A DNA stretch of 7,445 bases from Clostridiales bacterium DTU092 (GTDB taxonomy: Bacteria; Bacillota; Clostridia; Caldicoprobacterales; Caldicoprobacteraceae): positions 1 to 7,445 of the forward strand of contig LFTM01000085.1 in NCBI GenBank assembly GCA_001513505.1, given 5' to 3'. Below the pieces are notes generated by a model, which saw nothing but the letters and a program-made list of their open reading frames with translations, had not been told where the DNA came from and did no database searches. Shown in pieces: positions 1 through 6,881 of this stretch. How positions within the stretch are numbered: position 1 is the stretch's first letter; the number at the start of each line of letters is the position of its first letter. The position numbers and the translations under genes were made by a program.

Positions 1-1147
1 TAGTTATATACCATGTCTTTGGAACCTTCACAGAATAAAGGCCGGATGAACCGGCATCCGCTTTTTTAAGAATCTGCTGCGCTAAAAAAAGACCCGTACT
101 TTTACCACCGATTTTGCCATGACTGCCTTCCGGAAAGATTAGATGTGTGACAATATCATAAAAATCATTGACTTCTATATGCGGCCGGGCGATTGAAATA
201 AATTCCAGTTTATCCGATAAAAAGCGCCGAATAAGGGCGACAGTAAGCCAATGTTCGGCAGGAGAATAATAGGATTTGCTATATGCACTGATATTTCTAT
301 AACGGGTAATGGCTTCTATTATTTCACTAACCGATGCATCTATCCGGTCAACACTCTTTATCAAAGAGATTGTTTTCTCTTCCTGAATCCATCTTTTTAG
401 TCTCATTGAAATTTCATTTGGGCTCAAATGCCTTGAAGCGACCTCAAATGTTTTTTCGGATATCTGTATCAAATCGGCTTGCGGCAATTTTTCCAGAGGA
501 TAATTCAGTTCTGAGTCAAAAAGCAGCTTTGACTCAGAACTGAATTGCCACAGTATTTCTTCGGCTTCTTTGATACCGCTTTTCAGGAGATAATGTATCA
601 TCTTTCTGCAAATATTGAGCAGCATATCCTGATCTGTTTTTACCAGAAGATCGACAATTACAAACCATTCATAATTGGAACCACTCTTTTCACCAGGGAT
701 ATACCTGGAACTGTCCCATTCCTGCATAACTTGCTTTATATGACGCTGCAGCAATGTTTGTCCGATGCGATCAGCAATTGCCCGAATGAGTTTTTGTTCC
801 TTCTCGAGAAAATATCCCTCTTCACTCTTTGGAATCTCTTCGATATAAACGACTTCGATGGTTCCAACCAATTTGTCGTCCATCCTGATATCGCAGCTTT
901 CCAAATATGGTGATGTCCAAAAATCAGGCAACTGATAACTGCGATTCTGGTATACAATTCGTACACGACAGATCTCAGGATATTGAAAGCCTGAAGGAAT
1001 CGCCTTTATCAACTGATTAAAAATCTCAGCAAGGGATAGCCTTTGATTGCTCAAAATCTCATCCACCAGATAAAGGCAATTTAATTCCTTCGCTCTCTCC
1101 ATTAAATTGTCCAATGAATAGTCATTGAAAAATGTATGATTATTCAT
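1..1147 (-). CDS. PEP/pyruvate-binding domain protein with N-terminal GAF-like sensor region (partial, C-terminus outside window)
   Basis: The minus frame is open from the ATG at 1147 to the window edge, giving 382 residues without a stop. Residues about 20-140 look like a GAF-type region (CRVRIVYQN, then KLVGTIEVVY, then a long helix ending near LLQRHIKQV), as found ahead of sensor or dikinase modules. Residues about 150-335 are mostly helical with no motif I recognise. At 343-360 the sequence HGKIGGKSTGLFLA matches the opening of the ATP-grasp/PEP-binding domain of pyruvate,water dikinase and pyruvate,phosphate dikinase. The domain is cut off almost at once, so its catalytic residues and any phosphohistidine or PEP-utilising domain cannot be checked. 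The start is supported by AAAGGTG seven bases upstream. It lies 41 bases after glutamate dehydrogenase with no terminator between, so co-transcription is likely. It could be an active PEP synthase-like enzyme or a regulatory paralogue; the family call is fairly sure, the reaction is not. Confidence 0.75.
   Translation of the reverse strand, partial: MNNHTFFNDYSLDNLMERAKELNCLYLVDEILSNQRLSLAEIFNQLIKAIPSGFQYPEICRVRIVYQNRSYQLPDFWTSPYLESCDIRMDDKLVGTIEVVYIEEIPKSEEGYFLEKEQKLIRAIADRIGQTLLQRHIKQVMQEWDSSRYIPGEKSGSNYEWFVIVDLLVKTDQDMLLNICRKMIHYLLKSGIKEAEEILWQFSSESKLLFDSELNYPLEKLPQADLIQISEKTFEVASRHLSPNEISMRLKRWIQEEKTISLIKSVDRIDASVSEIIEAITRYRNISAYSKSYYSPAEHWLTVALIRRFLSDKLEFISIARPHIEVNDFYDIVTHLIFPEGSHGKIGGKSTGLFLAQQILKKADAGSSGLYSVKVPKTWYIT
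502..546. repeat. Perfect 19-bp inverted repeat inside a coding region
   Basis: Left arm 502-520 (aattcagttctgagtcaaa) is the exact reverse complement of right arm 528-546, with a 7-base loop at 521-527. It lies wholly inside the PEP-binding protein gene and encodes residues about 201-215 (QFSSESKLLFDSELN), so the reading frame runs straight through it. The mRNA would form a long perfect hairpin. There is no T-run after it on either strand, so it is not a standard intrinsic terminator. Confidence 0.9.
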
Positions 1148-1188
1148 TCCATGACACCTTTAGCAATTTAATTTTTAATCTCCGTTAC

Positions 1189-2475
1189 TTATACCCATCC
1201 GCGCATTTTAACAGCCTGTGCTACACGGCTAACGGAAATGACATAAGCTGCATCCCGCATATATAGATTTCTTCTATTTGCCAGTTCGCTCACTGCTTTA
1301 TAGGCTGCTGTCATCTTTGTGTTCAATTTATCCAGGACTTCGTCTTTTTCCCAATAATAGTTCATGTTGCACTGAACCTGTTCAAAATAGCTACAGGTTA
1401 CTCCCCCTGCATTAGCCAGGAAATCAGGAATCAGGAATATGTCTCTTTGCCTTATGACCTCATCAGCGTCTGGGGTTGTGGGACCATTGGCGCCTTCCAG
1501 TAAAATTCTTACACCTTTGCTGATTTTCTCAACATTAGCAGAAGTGATCTGGTTTTCCAATGCCGCCGGTATCAGAATATCCACATCCTGTTCCAGCCAG
1601 GCTTCCCCGTCCAGTATCTTACAACCTAAGTCCATCGCTTTTTCTTTATCAATGGTTCCGTATGTATCGGTAATTGAAACCATTGCTTCAATGTCTATTC
1701 CTTCTTTATTAACAAAAGTATATGCCTTTTGATCGATATTATCCCAGCAGGATATGGCCACAACCTTCCCGCCAATGGTTTGATACATCTTGGCCGCATG
1801 CTGGGCTACGTTCCCAAATCCTTGAATACTGGCAGTAGTATCTTCGGGGTTTATCCCCAGTTCCTTCAACGCTTCACGCAAAACATAGATAAGTCCGAAA
1901 CCGGTTGCCTCAGTTCTTCCCAGGGAGCCTCCCATTCCTACCGGTTTTCCTGTAATCACACCGGGATATCGTCCTCCGTGGATCGTCTCGTACTCATCAA
2001 GCATCCACAACATATGTTTCGCGCTTGTCATGACATCCGGAGCAGGGACATCATTCCATGGTCCAAGAACTTTTGACAGCTGCCTGACGTATCCGCGGCA
2101 TAATCTTTCCTGCTCTCCCTCGGTCAGATTGCGTGGATCGCAGACAACGCCACCCTTGGCTCCGCCTAAAGGAATATCCACTACAGCACATTTCCATGTC
2201 ATCCACATGGCTAAAGCCCTGACCGTATCTTCAGTCTCCTGAGGATGGAAACGAATTCCTCCTTTTGCGGGTCCTCTCGCATCATTATGTTGTATACGGT
2301 ATCCCTTGAATACCTTCGTAGTTCCGTCATCCATTCGTACAGGTATTGTAAAATGATATTCCCTCATGGGCTGACGCAGTAATTCACGAATCCCCTCTTC
2401 CAACCCTATCATTTCGGCTACATGATCAAACTGAGCCTGGGCATTTGCATAAGGATTGTAAGATTTTGAGCTCAT
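1189..2475 (-). CDS. gdhA: Glutamate dehydrogenase (Glu/Leu/Phe/Val dehydrogenase family)
   Basis: This cytoplasmic enzyme interconverts glutamate and 2-oxoglutarate plus ammonia with NAD(P). The product has 428 residues, normal for the hexameric class that includes Bacillus RocG/GudB. Visible motifs are the glutamate-binding KGGIRFHP (K71) and WMTWK (K95), the catalytic lysine in PLGGAKGG (K107), the catalytic aspartate in PAPD (D147), the Rossmann loop GFGNVA (219-224), and LLEGANGPTTPDAD and DFLANAGGV near the C-terminus. Nothing essential is missing. An upstream ATG at 2583 keeps the frame open, but the start at 2475 is preferred: it has GGGGAGGA eight bases upstream, the protein then begins like its relatives (MSSKSYNPYANAQ), and the strong promoter lies between the two ATGs. 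It is the first gene of a probable two-gene operon. In clostridia such enzymes usually serve glutamate fermentation, and NAD preference is inferred, not seen. Confidence 0.96.
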   Translation of the reverse strand: MSSKSYNPYANAQAQFDHVAEMIGLEEGIRELLRQPMREYHFTIPVRMDDGTTKVFKGYRIQHNDARGPAKGGIRFHPQETEDTVRALAMWMTWKCAVVDIPLGGAKGGVVCDPRNLTEGEQERLCRGYVRQLSKVLGPWNDVPAPDVMTSAKHMLWMLDEYETIHGGRYPGVITGKPVGMGGSLGRTEATGFGLIYVLREALKELGINPEDTTASIQGFGNVAQHAAKMYQTIGGKVVAISCWDNIDQKAYTFVNKEGIDIEAMVSITDTYGTIDKEKAMDLGCKILDGEAWLEQDVDILIPAALENQITSANVEKISKGVRILLEGANGPTTPDADEVIRQRDIFLIPDFLANAGGVTCSYFEQVQCNMNYYWEKDEVLDKLNTKMTAAYKAVSELANRRNLYMRDAAYVISVSRVAQAVKMRGWV

Positions 2476-2535
2476 ATAAAATTCCTCCCCACATTTCTTA
2501 AATAATACATTATACTGAAATCGCTTTTTCATATG

Positions 2536-2564
2536 ATTATATACCCGGAAATGAACGATATCAA
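2536..2564 (-). promoter_or_regulatory. Sigma-A-type promoter of glutamate dehydrogenase
   Basis: On the minus strand TTGATA (2564-2559) and a perfect TATAAT (2541-2536) are separated by exactly 17 bases. Transcription would begin near 2529, giving a leader of about 54 bases that carries the GGGGAGGA ribosome-binding site before the ATG at 2475. Confidence 0.75.
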
Positions 2565-2578
2565 GTATATTTATACAC

Positions 2579-2594
2579 AACAAATATATTTGTT
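2579..2594. promoter_or_regulatory. Perfect 16-bp palindrome, candidate operator between divergent genes
   Basis: AACAAATATATTTGTT is a perfect palindrome in the 244-base region between glutamate dehydrogenase and the AraC-kinase gene. It ends 14 bases upstream of the gdh -35 box and overlaps the -35 of a candidate plus-strand promoter, so a bound dimer could affect both genes. No specific regulator can be assigned, and the AT-rich setting raises the chance of coincidence. Confidence 0.4.
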
Positions 2595-2619
2595 AATACC
2601 AGGCTTTTTCTTTTATTAT
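2590..2619 (+). promoter_or_regulatory. Candidate promoter for the AraC-kinase gene
   Basis: TTGTTA (2590-2595) and TATTAT (2614-2619) are 18 bases apart, with 4/6 and 5/6 consensus matches. Other -10-like hexamers lie at 2634-2639 (TATAAT) and 2685-2690 (TATACT) without a convincing -35, so the real start may be closer to the gene, perhaps activator-dependent. The whole region is AT-rich, which makes any single choice weak. Confidence 0.3.
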
Positions 2620-2719
2620 TCTATTAAATACAATATAATCAACATTATAGCAGTACAGGAAATGTTTTTGCACAGCTTTCATTGTATACTGATACCACCG
2701 TACGGGAAGGAGGCATACC

Positions 2720-4021
2720 ATGCAATATCCTGAAGTAATCAAAGCCGCACTGGAATACATTGAACAAAATTTAAAAACCGATATTACAGCTGAAGAACTG
2801 GCAAAGATGGCAAATTACTCAACGTACCATTATTACCGTTTATTCTCATCTGTGGTGGGTTCATCAATTGCCAGTTATATCCTGAAACGGCGCCTTGATC
2901 ATGCGCTTGCCGAGATCGCCGGCGGTTGTAAAGCAATAGATGTTGTCCTTGAGTATGGTTTTGATACTTATGCAGGATTTTATAAGGCATTTGTAAAGAT
3001 GTATGGTTGTTCTCCGAAAAAGTATCTAAGCATTTATCAGGATCATAAACCAAAAAAACCGGAGGTGGTAAATATGTATACTAAAAAAGAACTACAAAAT
3101 GTTTTGGAAAACTGGGATATCGAAAAGAATCTTCCTGTCAGCGACATCTATTTATCGGATGGTTCAAAGGTTTCAGGGAATGTCTGGATGGTGGGCAGTG
3201 ATTATATTTTAAAAACCGGGAATCGGGAAGTGTTGATGAAAAACCTTAAAATTTCCAAAGAACTTCATAAACAAGGTTTTTCATCTTCCCTGCCCATATT
3301 AACTAAAACAGGGGAGGAGTATCTGGATGGCAAGGATGTTTTCATTCTTACCCGTGGAATAAAAGGTGAACCGCTTCCCAGATCCGACAGATTCGGCGAT
3401 AATCGTATCAAGTTTGGTGAAAAATATGGCAGAAGCATTGCACGGCTTCACAAAGCACTTAAGGCTATACAAAAAGATGTTTTACCCGATGAAGTAAATC
3501 TTTATAAAAACGTAATGGACTGGGCGCTGCCCAATGTAAAGCAGCAAAACATCCAGTGGAACATGGGAATTGCCGACACCATTTTTGACGATTACATTGA
3601 AAATTTCGGAGCACTGTATGATAAATTACCAAAACAACTCATCCATAGAGATCCCAATCCCAGCAATATTTTATTTGATAACGGTGAGGTTAGCGGTTTT
3701 ATTGATTTTGATTTAAGTGAAATCAATATCCGTCTGTGGGATGTCTGCTATTGTGCAACCGGTATTCTATCTGAAGGCAGTGATGAGGCATATGAGAAAT
3801 GGTTGGATATACTCGGCGGGATTCTGTATGGCTATGACATGGAGGGTAAACTGACTTCGGAAGAAAAACAGGCGGTATTTTATGTAATTTGTTCTATCCA
3901 GATGATTTGTATTGCGTTTTTTGAAAGCAATGACATATATAGAGAACTGGCCAAAATAAACCGTCAAATGCTGAAATTCATAATAGACAATAAGGAAAAC
4001 ATAATGAATTTACTAAAGTAA
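2720..4021 (+). CDS. AraC-type HTH regulator fused to an aminoglycoside-phosphotransferase-fold kinase
   Basis: The 433-residue product joins two modules. Residues 5-106 are an AraC/XylS DNA-binding domain with two helix-turn-helix units (about 22-44 and 72-96) and the closing GCSPKKY. Residues about 119-433 form an APH/choline-kinase-like small-molecule kinase: ATP-lysine candidate K165 (YILKTG), catalytic loop HRDPNPSN (H309, D311, N316), and metal-binding DFD (329-331) followed by LWDVCY. All key kinase residues are present, so it looks active. The substrate is unknown: an aminoglycoside or other antibiotic is possible, but a metabolite is equally so, and resistance should not be assumed. 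The start is fixed by GGAAGGAGG just upstream. It is divergent from glutamate dehydrogenase, alone on its strand, and ends in its own terminator. AraC domains usually sit C-terminal to a ligand domain; here the order is reversed, with the kinase possibly acting as the sensor. A second in-frame start lies at 3074. Confidence 0.88.
   Translation: MQYPEVIKAALEYIEQNLKTDITAEELAKMANYSTYHYYRLFSSVVGSSIASYILKRRLDHALAEIAGGCKAIDVVLEYGFDTYAGFYKAFVKMYGCSPKKYLSIYQDHKPKKPEVVNMYTKKELQNVLENWDIEKNLPVSDIYLSDGSKVSGNVWMVGSDYILKTGNREVLMKNLKISKELHKQGFSSSLPILTKTGEEYLDGKDVFILTRGIKGEPLPRSDRFGDNRIKFGEKYGRSIARLHKALKAIQKDVLPDEVNLYKNVMDWALPNVKQQNIQWNMGIADTIFDDYIENFGALYDKLPKQLIHRDPNPSNILFDNGEVSGFIDFDLSEINIRLWDVCYCATGILSEGSDEAYEKWLDILGGILYGYDMEGKLTSEEKQAVFYVICSIQMICIAFFESNDIYRELAKINRQMLKFIIDNKENIMNLLK
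3061..3076 (+). promoter_or_regulatory. Internal ribosome-binding site and in-frame ATG at the domain boundary
   Basis: GGAGGTGG (3061-3068) is followed after a normal spacing by ATG at 3074-3076, which is codon 119 of the AraC-kinase gene and in its frame. Initiation here would release a 315-residue kinase beginning MYTKKELQNVLENW, with the complete APH fold and no DNA-binding domain. The site falls exactly in the linker between the two modules. It is either a functioning second start or the preserved start of a kinase gene that was once separate. Confidence 0.6.
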
Positions 4022-4051
4022 AACCCGGTTATTCATATAACCGGGTTTTTT
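4021..4051. terminator. Intrinsic terminator of the AraC-kinase gene, possibly bidirectional
   Basis: A 12-bp perfect stem (4021-4032 with 4037-4048) and 4-base loop TCAT, containing AAACCCGGTTAT, is followed by more Ts to 4051, giving six consecutive Ts on the plus strand. The stem begins on the last base of the stop codon. Read on the minus strand the hairpin is followed by TTTTACTTT, a weaker tail, so it may also end the converging ABC-cobW operon. Confidence 0.88.
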
Positions 4052-4171
4052 ATCTCCAAAATTTTACCGTGTCTTTCTTGTCCTCTATGTTGAAAGCAAT
4101 TATTTAATTTTCAGGCGTTCTTTCTTTGCCGGATCGTCAATATTATTTAAGTACGTCTGAAAATCATTCAT
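4050..4171 (-). pseudogene. Decayed remnant of a YdhG-like (DUF1801) gene with its middle deleted
   Basis: Two short coding fragments survive in family order. The first, ATG at 4171 to TAA at 4100, reads MNDFQTYLNNIDDPAKKERLKIK and resembles the N-terminus of DUF1801/YdhG proteins (FxxYLxxIxDPxxRxR). The second, in a different minus frame and ending with TAA at 4050-4052, reads IIAFNIEDKKDTVKFWR and resembles their C-terminus (IEFNIxxKADCxTFWRK). Intact members are about 115-140 residues, so roughly 80-100 codons are missing at the junction near 4100-4106, with a frame change. The frame of the first fragment stays open upstream as SKKSKYEWVGN, and an AGGAG just after the cobW stop suggests the original start may also have been lost. 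The family match is from memory of the consensus, not a search. Its last stop codon overlaps the shared terminator. It could alternatively be expressed as a 23-residue peptide, but I think that is unlikely. Confidence 0.6.
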
Positions 4172-4215
4172 ATTACCCACCCATTCGTATTTACTCTTTT
4201 TAGAATCACAAACTC

Positions 4216-5313
4216 CTACTGCATTTCTACTACATAATCATAATGGTGAGTTGGTTTCGGACGTCCCGGGCTCAAACATCTCAAAGCAAGAATTTCTGAT
4301 ATAATATTAGTTCCACAGACATTGGAAACTTCCTCCAATACAATCTTCTCCAAATTTTCAGGTTCCATCTGAACTCGGGCATTAAGAGTCATTTTTGCTT
4401 CATTTGCAATCCCAGCACTTCTCCGTATACTGATTGACTCATTATTCCCTGTCAGGTTGCCAATCACAAAATTATCACCGGCTTGAATAATCAGTTTAAC
4501 ATGGCCGACCACGGAATTCGAATCATCAAACCGTCGGCTTAGTGTGTTCAGTAAATTTCCAGCAAATCTGTCCCAATCAATGGAATCGCCCTTAAGTTCC
4601 AAGGTTGCATTGAGCCACCCTAAAACCGCTTCCCCTTCAGCATAAATGTCGTAGTCTACTTCCGCTAATTTTGATCCTGCGTCAGCACGGCTGGTCACTT
4701 CGTTCAGCCACTTATCCATACCTTCGCCGGTTTTAGAACTGATTGCAAGTACCATAGAATTCGGCCACTCCTTTGCAGCTCGCATCTTCAATTCTTCAAC
4801 TTCGTGTGAGGTTAACAGATCAGTTTTACTGATTGCTATTATATCTGCCTCTTCGATCTGCTTCCGGATTATATATACTGCACTGGGATGCAGCCCTGAC
4901 TTAACTCCGTCAAGAATATCGGACAGACGTTTCGGATCCACCAATACTGTCAGTGGTGCGATAGCAAAATCCTTTCCAAAGTGTTTCTTCAAAGGTTGTA
5001 ATATTGTTGCCGAAAGATCAGTACAACTACCTACCGGTTCAGCAAATATGATATCAGCCTGCTGTTCTTTCATTAAATGGAAAATCGCATCTGTAAATCC
5101 TTCATAATTACAGCAAAAACAGCTCCCGCTTACTTCTCTGATAACACCTTTTGTGTATTCAAGAAAGGTTGTGTCAACTAATTCAGGGGCCTGGTCATTG
5201 GTAATCAAACCAACACGTTTCCCGTTTTTCGTAAGTTTACTGGCAGCCTCAAAGAGAAGTGATGTCTTCCCGGCACCCAGGAATCCGCCAACCAGAATAA
5301 TTCTTGCTTTCAT
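4216..5313 (-). CDS. CobW/HypB/UreG-family (COG0523-like) GTPase
   Basis: The 365-residue product is a cytoplasmic P-loop GTPase of the metal-chaperone type. Visible are the Walker A motif GGFLGAGKT (9-17), the metal-binding CxCC motif at C65-C67-C68 (SCFCC), a switch/Walker B-like segment FAEPVGSCTD (90-99), the base-recognition motif SKTD (162-165, in place of NKxD) and SSK (192-194). The C-terminal 120 residues end in LSPGRPKPTHHYDY; I recall similar tails in CobW-like proteins near corrinoid methyltransferases of anaerobes, but no methyltransferase is visible here. Its metal and client are therefore unknown. The start is supported by GGAGGAAGGG just upstream. It follows permease 2 by 50 bases with no clear promoter or terminator between, so it is probably the last intact gene of the ABC operon, though the larger gap allows separate transcription. 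Confidence 0.88.
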   Translation of the reverse strand: MKARIILVGGFLGAGKTSLLFEAASKLTKNGKRVGLITNDQAPELVDTTFLEYTKGVIREVSGSCFCCNYEGFTDAIFHLMKEQQADIIFAEPVGSCTDLSATILQPLKKHFGKDFAIAPLTVLVDPKRLSDILDGVKSGLHPSAVYIIRKQIEEADIIAISKTDLLTSHEVEELKMRAAKEWPNSMVLAISSKTGEGMDKWLNEVTSRADAGSKLAEVDYDIYAEGEAVLGWLNATLELKGDSIDWDRFAGNLLNTLSRRFDDSNSVVGHVKLIIQAGDNFVIGNLTGNNESISIRRSAGIANEAKMTLNARVQMEPENLEKIVLEEVSNVCGTNIISEILALRCLSPGRPKPTHHYDYVVEMQ

Positions 5314-5363
5314 ATTATCCCTTCCTCCATGGTTAATTCTAGTACAATGTTTATCAACAATAC

Positions 5364-6155
5364 CTAGTACCTTGCTTTTTTCAGAAAAAACCTATACGCT
5401 GCTATCAATATGATCATATTATATATCCCACCGATAAGAAGATACAACGGGTAGCTCAGATTAGCACTGTTTTCCACTGGCATAAATTTAAGAATCATAC
5501 CCTTGATTGCCCAAAAGTTCGGAAATATACCCAGTATATATTGAAAGCCCCCCTGAAATGTTTCCAGGATCATCAAAGCGGGGACCAGTGCCAAAATGCC
5601 TGTTCCCTTTATAAAAGCAAAACCCTCCACCTTATTTTTTGCAAAAGCGCCTTGCAACAGACCAAGTGCCGGGGTAAAGAGTTCATTTACTACAGCAAAG
5701 GAAACAACATGATAAATTTTTATATTATCAAAAACCGATACACCCAATATCGTATATTTGTCACCGGCAATCCACTTTGTTCCCAGTAAAATTATTATGC
5801 TTCCAATAACCGACATCAGGTAGATATATGCCATCTTAAATTTTAAATATCCGGAAGTTCCAACAGGGGTTACGGCAATAGTATTCAAAGTATTCTCATC
5901 TTTATGATCCAACAGCATAAAGGTGGCCATAGCAGCAAGGAAAAATGACCCGAAAGCAAGTATAACAATAAGCAGTAAAAGCATTGTTGTTCTATGCACG
6001 GCTCCCTGCATTGGATCCATTGATTCAAATATCATCGGAAAAACAAATGATGACAAGAACAGTATGATAACCGGAAACAAACACATGTACAGGTTTATAG
6101 GATCCCGGATTATGGTTTTTGCTTCATATTTGAAAAGTGACAGATATTTGTTCAT
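5364..6155 (-). CDS. ABC-2-type exporter permease, second subunit
   Basis: The 263-residue protein is hydrophobic with about six membrane segments (roughly 22-43, 57-82, 108-126, 148-170, 183-200 and 235-256). After the second segment comes DHKDENTLNTIAVTPV (83-98), the ABC-2 permease signature that corresponds to the usual E-x-GT-LxxLxVTP element. It would form the transport channel with the neighbouring permease and ATPase. It starts 6 bases after the first permease, with AAGGGGG overlapping the end of that gene as its ribosome-binding site. Exporters with two small permeases and one ATPase are often annotated as fluoroquinolone or other drug exporters; nothing in the sequence fixes the substrate. 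Confidence 0.87.
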   Translation of the reverse strand: MNKYLSLFKYEAKTIIRDPINLYMCLFPVIILFLSSFVFPMIFESMDPMQGAVHRTTMLLLLIVILAFGSFFLAAMATFMLLDHKDENTLNTIAVTPVGTSGYLKFKMAYIYLMSVIGSIIILLGTKWIAGDKYTILGVSVFDNIKIYHVVSFAVVNELFTPALGLLQGAFAKNKVEGFAFIKGTGILALVPALMILETFQGGFQYILGIFPNFWAIKGMILKFMPVENSANLSYPLYLLIGGIYNMIILIAAYRFFLKKARY

Positions 6156-6161
6156 ATAAAA

Positions 6162-6881
6162 CTACCCCCTTGCTGCATTATCCTTAAACATAGGATATAC
6201 TGCAAATTTGAAAAGAAATACCGCCAGAATTACCAGATACAAACACCCAGTAATCGTCATAGCAATATCAAAATCGCCGGTCACAGCAGATGTAATAAGA
6301 TGACTTGCCGAATGATACGGTGAAATCATCAGCAGCCATTCATATTTTGTATCGATTATACCGAAACCAAACAGAATTGAAGGTATTGTAAACAGGAACA
6401 TATAACCAATCAGAACACCGAGCATGGAGGTAAAGTCCCTGCTCCTGAGGGAAAAAGCAAACCCGATTGCCGCATGAGCTGCACCTGCTATTGCTATAAA
6501 CAACAAAAGCACTATATAGTTAAACGTAATCCCATGAATTAAGAACAGGGCGACAGACATAACAACAGCCGATTCAAGAGCCAACACCATAGAACCTATT
6601 GTTTTTGCCGCGATAATCTCTACCAAAGATACCGGTAATACCATCATTGTTTTTATCGTGCCTTCCTGTTTTTCAAAATGATGGGAAGCACCAAGCAGCA
6701 ATATTGACATTGCAGCTACATCAACGCATATAAGAAGCGGTGCCATTTCACGCGCTTCCTTTTGGGAGAGAAATAAAAGTAGCACAATCCAAATAAAAGT
6801 TGTTGCCAGACTGACAGGTAGTATTTTGTATCTTAACAACCGCTTCATTTCACCATCAATAAGTTTTGCTAAGCTTTTCAT
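6162..6881 (-). CDS. ABC-2-type exporter permease, first subunit
   Basis: The 239-residue membrane protein has about six predicted helices (roughly 20-38, 47-65, 94-115, 121-143, 152-174 and 206-230). After the second helix it carries HFEKQEGTIKTMMVLPVS (68-85), the ABC-2 permease EGT/LP signature that contacts the ATPase. It differs clearly in sequence from the second permease, so the transporter is probably a heterodimer. The start codon overlaps the ATPase stop in an ATGA arrangement, with GGAG ten bases upstream, which points to translational coupling. The length is close to that of permeases in Rv2686c-Rv2688c-like drug exporters, a loose resemblance that does not identify a substrate. 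Confidence 0.87.
   Translation of the reverse strand: MKSLAKLIDGEMKRLLRYKILPVSLATTFIWIVLLLFLSQKEAREMAPLLICVDVAAMSILLLGASHHFEKQEGTIKTMMVLPVSLVEIIAAKTIGSMVLALESAVVMSVALFLIHGITFNYIVLLLFIAIAGAAHAAIGFAFSLRSRDFTSMLGVLIGYMFLFTIPSILFGFGIIDTKYEWLLMISPYHSASHLITSAVTGDFDIAMTITGCLYLVILAVFLFKFAVYPMFKDNAARG

Noticed and set aside
334..913. Two plus-strand open frames of 69 and 122 codons
   Set aside because: They lie opposite the continuous minus-strand coding frame of the PEP-binding protein, which has recognisable domains; neither shows a ribosome-binding site or a family motif.
2476..2583. Longer glutamate dehydrogenase start at the ATG at 2583
   Set aside because: It would add 36 residues not typical of the family, and the strong promoter at 2536-2564 lies inside this stretch. 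The start at 2475 has an excellent ribosome-binding site and a family-like N-terminus.
2634..2649. Short inverted repeat TATAAT-CAAC-ATTATA
   Set aside because: Six-base AT-only arms are expected by chance in this AT-rich intergenic stretch, and no second copy is seen.
2533..2733. Plus-strand 66-codon open frame in the divergent intergenic region
   Set aside because: It lacks a ribosome-binding site, has low-complexity AT-rich composition, covers the gdh promoter and overlaps the start of the AraC-kinase gene.
4172..4213. Possible tiny GTG-started reading frame after the cobW stop, behind AGGAG
   Set aside because: It gives only about 13 residues in a frame different from the DUF1801-like fragment and has no recognisable content; it is more likely debris of the decayed gene's start.
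5314..5363. A separate promoter for the CobW-type GTPase
   Set aside because: TTGATA and TAGAAT-like hexamers are present but never at 16-18 base spacing, so no promoter can be supported.
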